A DNA stretch of 26,347 nt from Lachnospiraceae bacterium (GTDB taxonomy: Bacteria; Bacillota; Clostridia; Lachnospirales; Lachnospiraceae): positions 1 to 26,347 of the forward strand of contig SFNX01000041.1 in assembly GCA_004552595.1 (NCBI GenBank), in the 5' to 3' direction. The translations under genes and the position numbers were made by a program. Positions 25,434-26,347 of this stretch are shown in pieces. The notes beneath the pieces are model-generated. The model ran no database searches. It was given only the letters and a program-made list of their open reading frames with translations, and was not told the origin of the DNA. The first letter of the stretch is position 1; each line of letters starts with the position of its first letter.

Positions 25434-26347
25434 ATGAACATTTTAGATTACGAAACAGTAGCACTTAATGAAGAGAATAAATCGTTAGTAATAATAGACC
25501 AGACGCTTTTGCCAAATGAAACAAGAATAATAGAGTTAACTGAGGCAGAAGAAATATTTGATGCAATTTATCATTTAAAGGTAAGAGGTGCACCTGCAAT
25601 CGGTGTTGCTGCAGGAATTGCCATGTATATTCTTGCGGATAAAATTGATGATAATCTGCAGTTTGAAGAGTTCTATGAACAATTTGAAAAGCAAAAAGAC
25701 TATCTTAATTCGTCAAGGCCGACTGCCGTTAATTTGTCTTTTGCATTAAACAGGATGGATGAGGCAGTCAAGAAGCATAAGGGTGAGCCGATTCCAAAAA
25801 TTAAACTTATCCTTAAGGAAGAGGCTATTAAAATCAAAGATGAAGACACAGCAATGTGTAAGGCAATCGGAGAATACGGTCTGACGCTTGTTAAGCCCGG
25901 AGATGGACTATTAACACATTGTAATGCAGGACAGCTTGCAACATCTAAGTATGGAACGGCTACTGCCCCAATGTACCTTGGACATGAGAGAGGCTATAAC
26001 TTTAAGGTTTACTGCGATGAGACACGTCCGCTCTTACAGGGAGCAAGGCTTACGGCATACGAGCTTTCATCGGCAGGACTCGATGTTACATTGCAGTGCG
26101 ACAATATGGTTTCTGCTCTTATGAGAGAAGGCAAAATCAATGCCGTTTTTGTTGGCTGCGACCGTGTGGCTTTAAACGGAGATACTGCAAATAAAATCGG
26201 AACATCGGGAGTTGCAATAATTGCTAAGCATTACGGAGTACCGTTTTATGTGTGTGCTCCTTCATCAACGATTGATATAAATACTAAGACCGGGGATGAT
26301 ATAATAATTGAGCAGCGTAAGTCAGAAGAAGTAACGTCCATGTGGTA
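25434..26347 (+). CDS. mtnA: S-methyl-5-thioribose-1-phosphate isomerase, 5' part
   Basis: The frame is open from ATG 25434 to the window edge, giving about 304 residues. The usual length is about 345-360, so some 45-55 residues are missing beyond the window. The enzyme converts methylthioribose-1-phosphate to methylthioribulose-1-phosphate in methionine salvage, in the cytosol, and belongs to the eIF2B-like isomerase fold. Family motifs are KVRGAPAIGVAAG (about 50-62), SSRPTAVNLSFAL, LTHCNAGQLATSKYGTATAP with the catalytic Cys163, DETRPLLQGARLTAYEL, and FVGCDRVALNGDTANKIGT with the catalytic Asp243. AAGGAAA precedes the start. The usual GADR reads GCDR here, and both catalytic residues are intact. 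A close relative acting on ribose-1-phosphate or 5-deoxyribose-1-phosphate cannot be fully excluded without the pathway partners. Confidence 0.92.
   Translation, partial: MNILDYETVALNEENKSLVIIDQTLLPNETRIIELTEAEEIFDAIYHLKVRGAPAIGVAAGIAMYILADKIDDNLQFEEFYEQFEKQKDYLNSSRPTAVNLSFALNRMDEAVKKHKGEPIPKIKLILKEEAIKIKDEDTAMCKAIGEYGLTLVKPGDGLLTHCNAGQLATSKYGTATAPMYLGHERGYNFKVYCDETRPLLQGARLTAYELSSAGLDVTLQCDNMVSALMREGKINAVFVGCDRVALNGDTANKIGTSGVAIIAKHYGVPFYVCAPSSTIDINTKTGDDIIIEQRKSEEVTSMW

Overview
The window is AT-rich, gene-dense DNA from a low-GC Gram-positive anaerobe. A clostridial organism, probably of the Lachnospiraceae, fits best. The reasons are strong AGGAGG-type ribosome binding sites, the long (dimerising) form of ribosome hibernation factor, a Mrp/complex I-like proton transporter set, and a wall- or capsule-type polysaccharide locus next to an MMPL transporter and a giant membrane-anchored GLUG protein. 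This assignment is inference from gene content. Every gene is on the + strand, and I found no rRNA, tRNA, CRISPR array or insertion sequence.

Layout. (1) 1-2388: the end of one proton-conducting antiporter subunit and a second, longer subunit that is split by a frameshift near 1230. (2) 2390-7923: an extended -10 promoter and an unusual leader in which an 8-bp hairpin lies between the Shine-Dalgarno sequence and the start codon. Then come two glycosyltransferases, a PglC-like initiating sugar-phosphate transferase, an atypical SDR, a WbuB-like glycosyltransferase and a HAD phosphatase. (3) 7947-18328: a second promoter, a membrane-bound PglF/CapD-type UDP-GlcNAc 4,6-dehydratase and the three genes of UDP-N-acetyl-L-fucosamine synthesis (CapE/FnlA, CapF/FnlB, CapG/FnlC types). 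The third of these is frameshifted near 12470. A Wzy-like polymerase, a WbsX/GH99-like protein, a GT2 glycosyltransferase and a KpsC/KpsS-like capsule synthesis protein follow. (4) 18293-24752: a likely promoter, an MMPL/RND-type exporter, and an overlapping gene for a 1283-residue secreted protein that has two GLUG solenoid blocks separated by a long helical segment. (5) 24776-26347: a promoter and leader hairpin, the hpf gene, a strong intrinsic terminator, and the 5' part of mtnA, which runs off the end.

How the genes fit together. The PglC-like enzyme would start a repeat unit on undecaprenyl phosphate. The PglF-type enzyme and the neighbouring SDR would make or modify a 2-acetamido-2,6-dideoxy sugar, possibly QuiNAc or FucNAc. 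The CapE/F/G set would make UDP-L-FucNAc for the WbuB-like transferase, and the other glycosyltransferases would extend the unit before Wzy polymerises it. No recognisable Wzx flippase, Wzz length regulator or LCP attachment enzyme is in the window. Two genes carry small out-of-frame deletions with short repeats at the junctions. They are either true loss-of-function mutations or assembly errors, and this decides whether the L-FucNAc pathway works in this strain.
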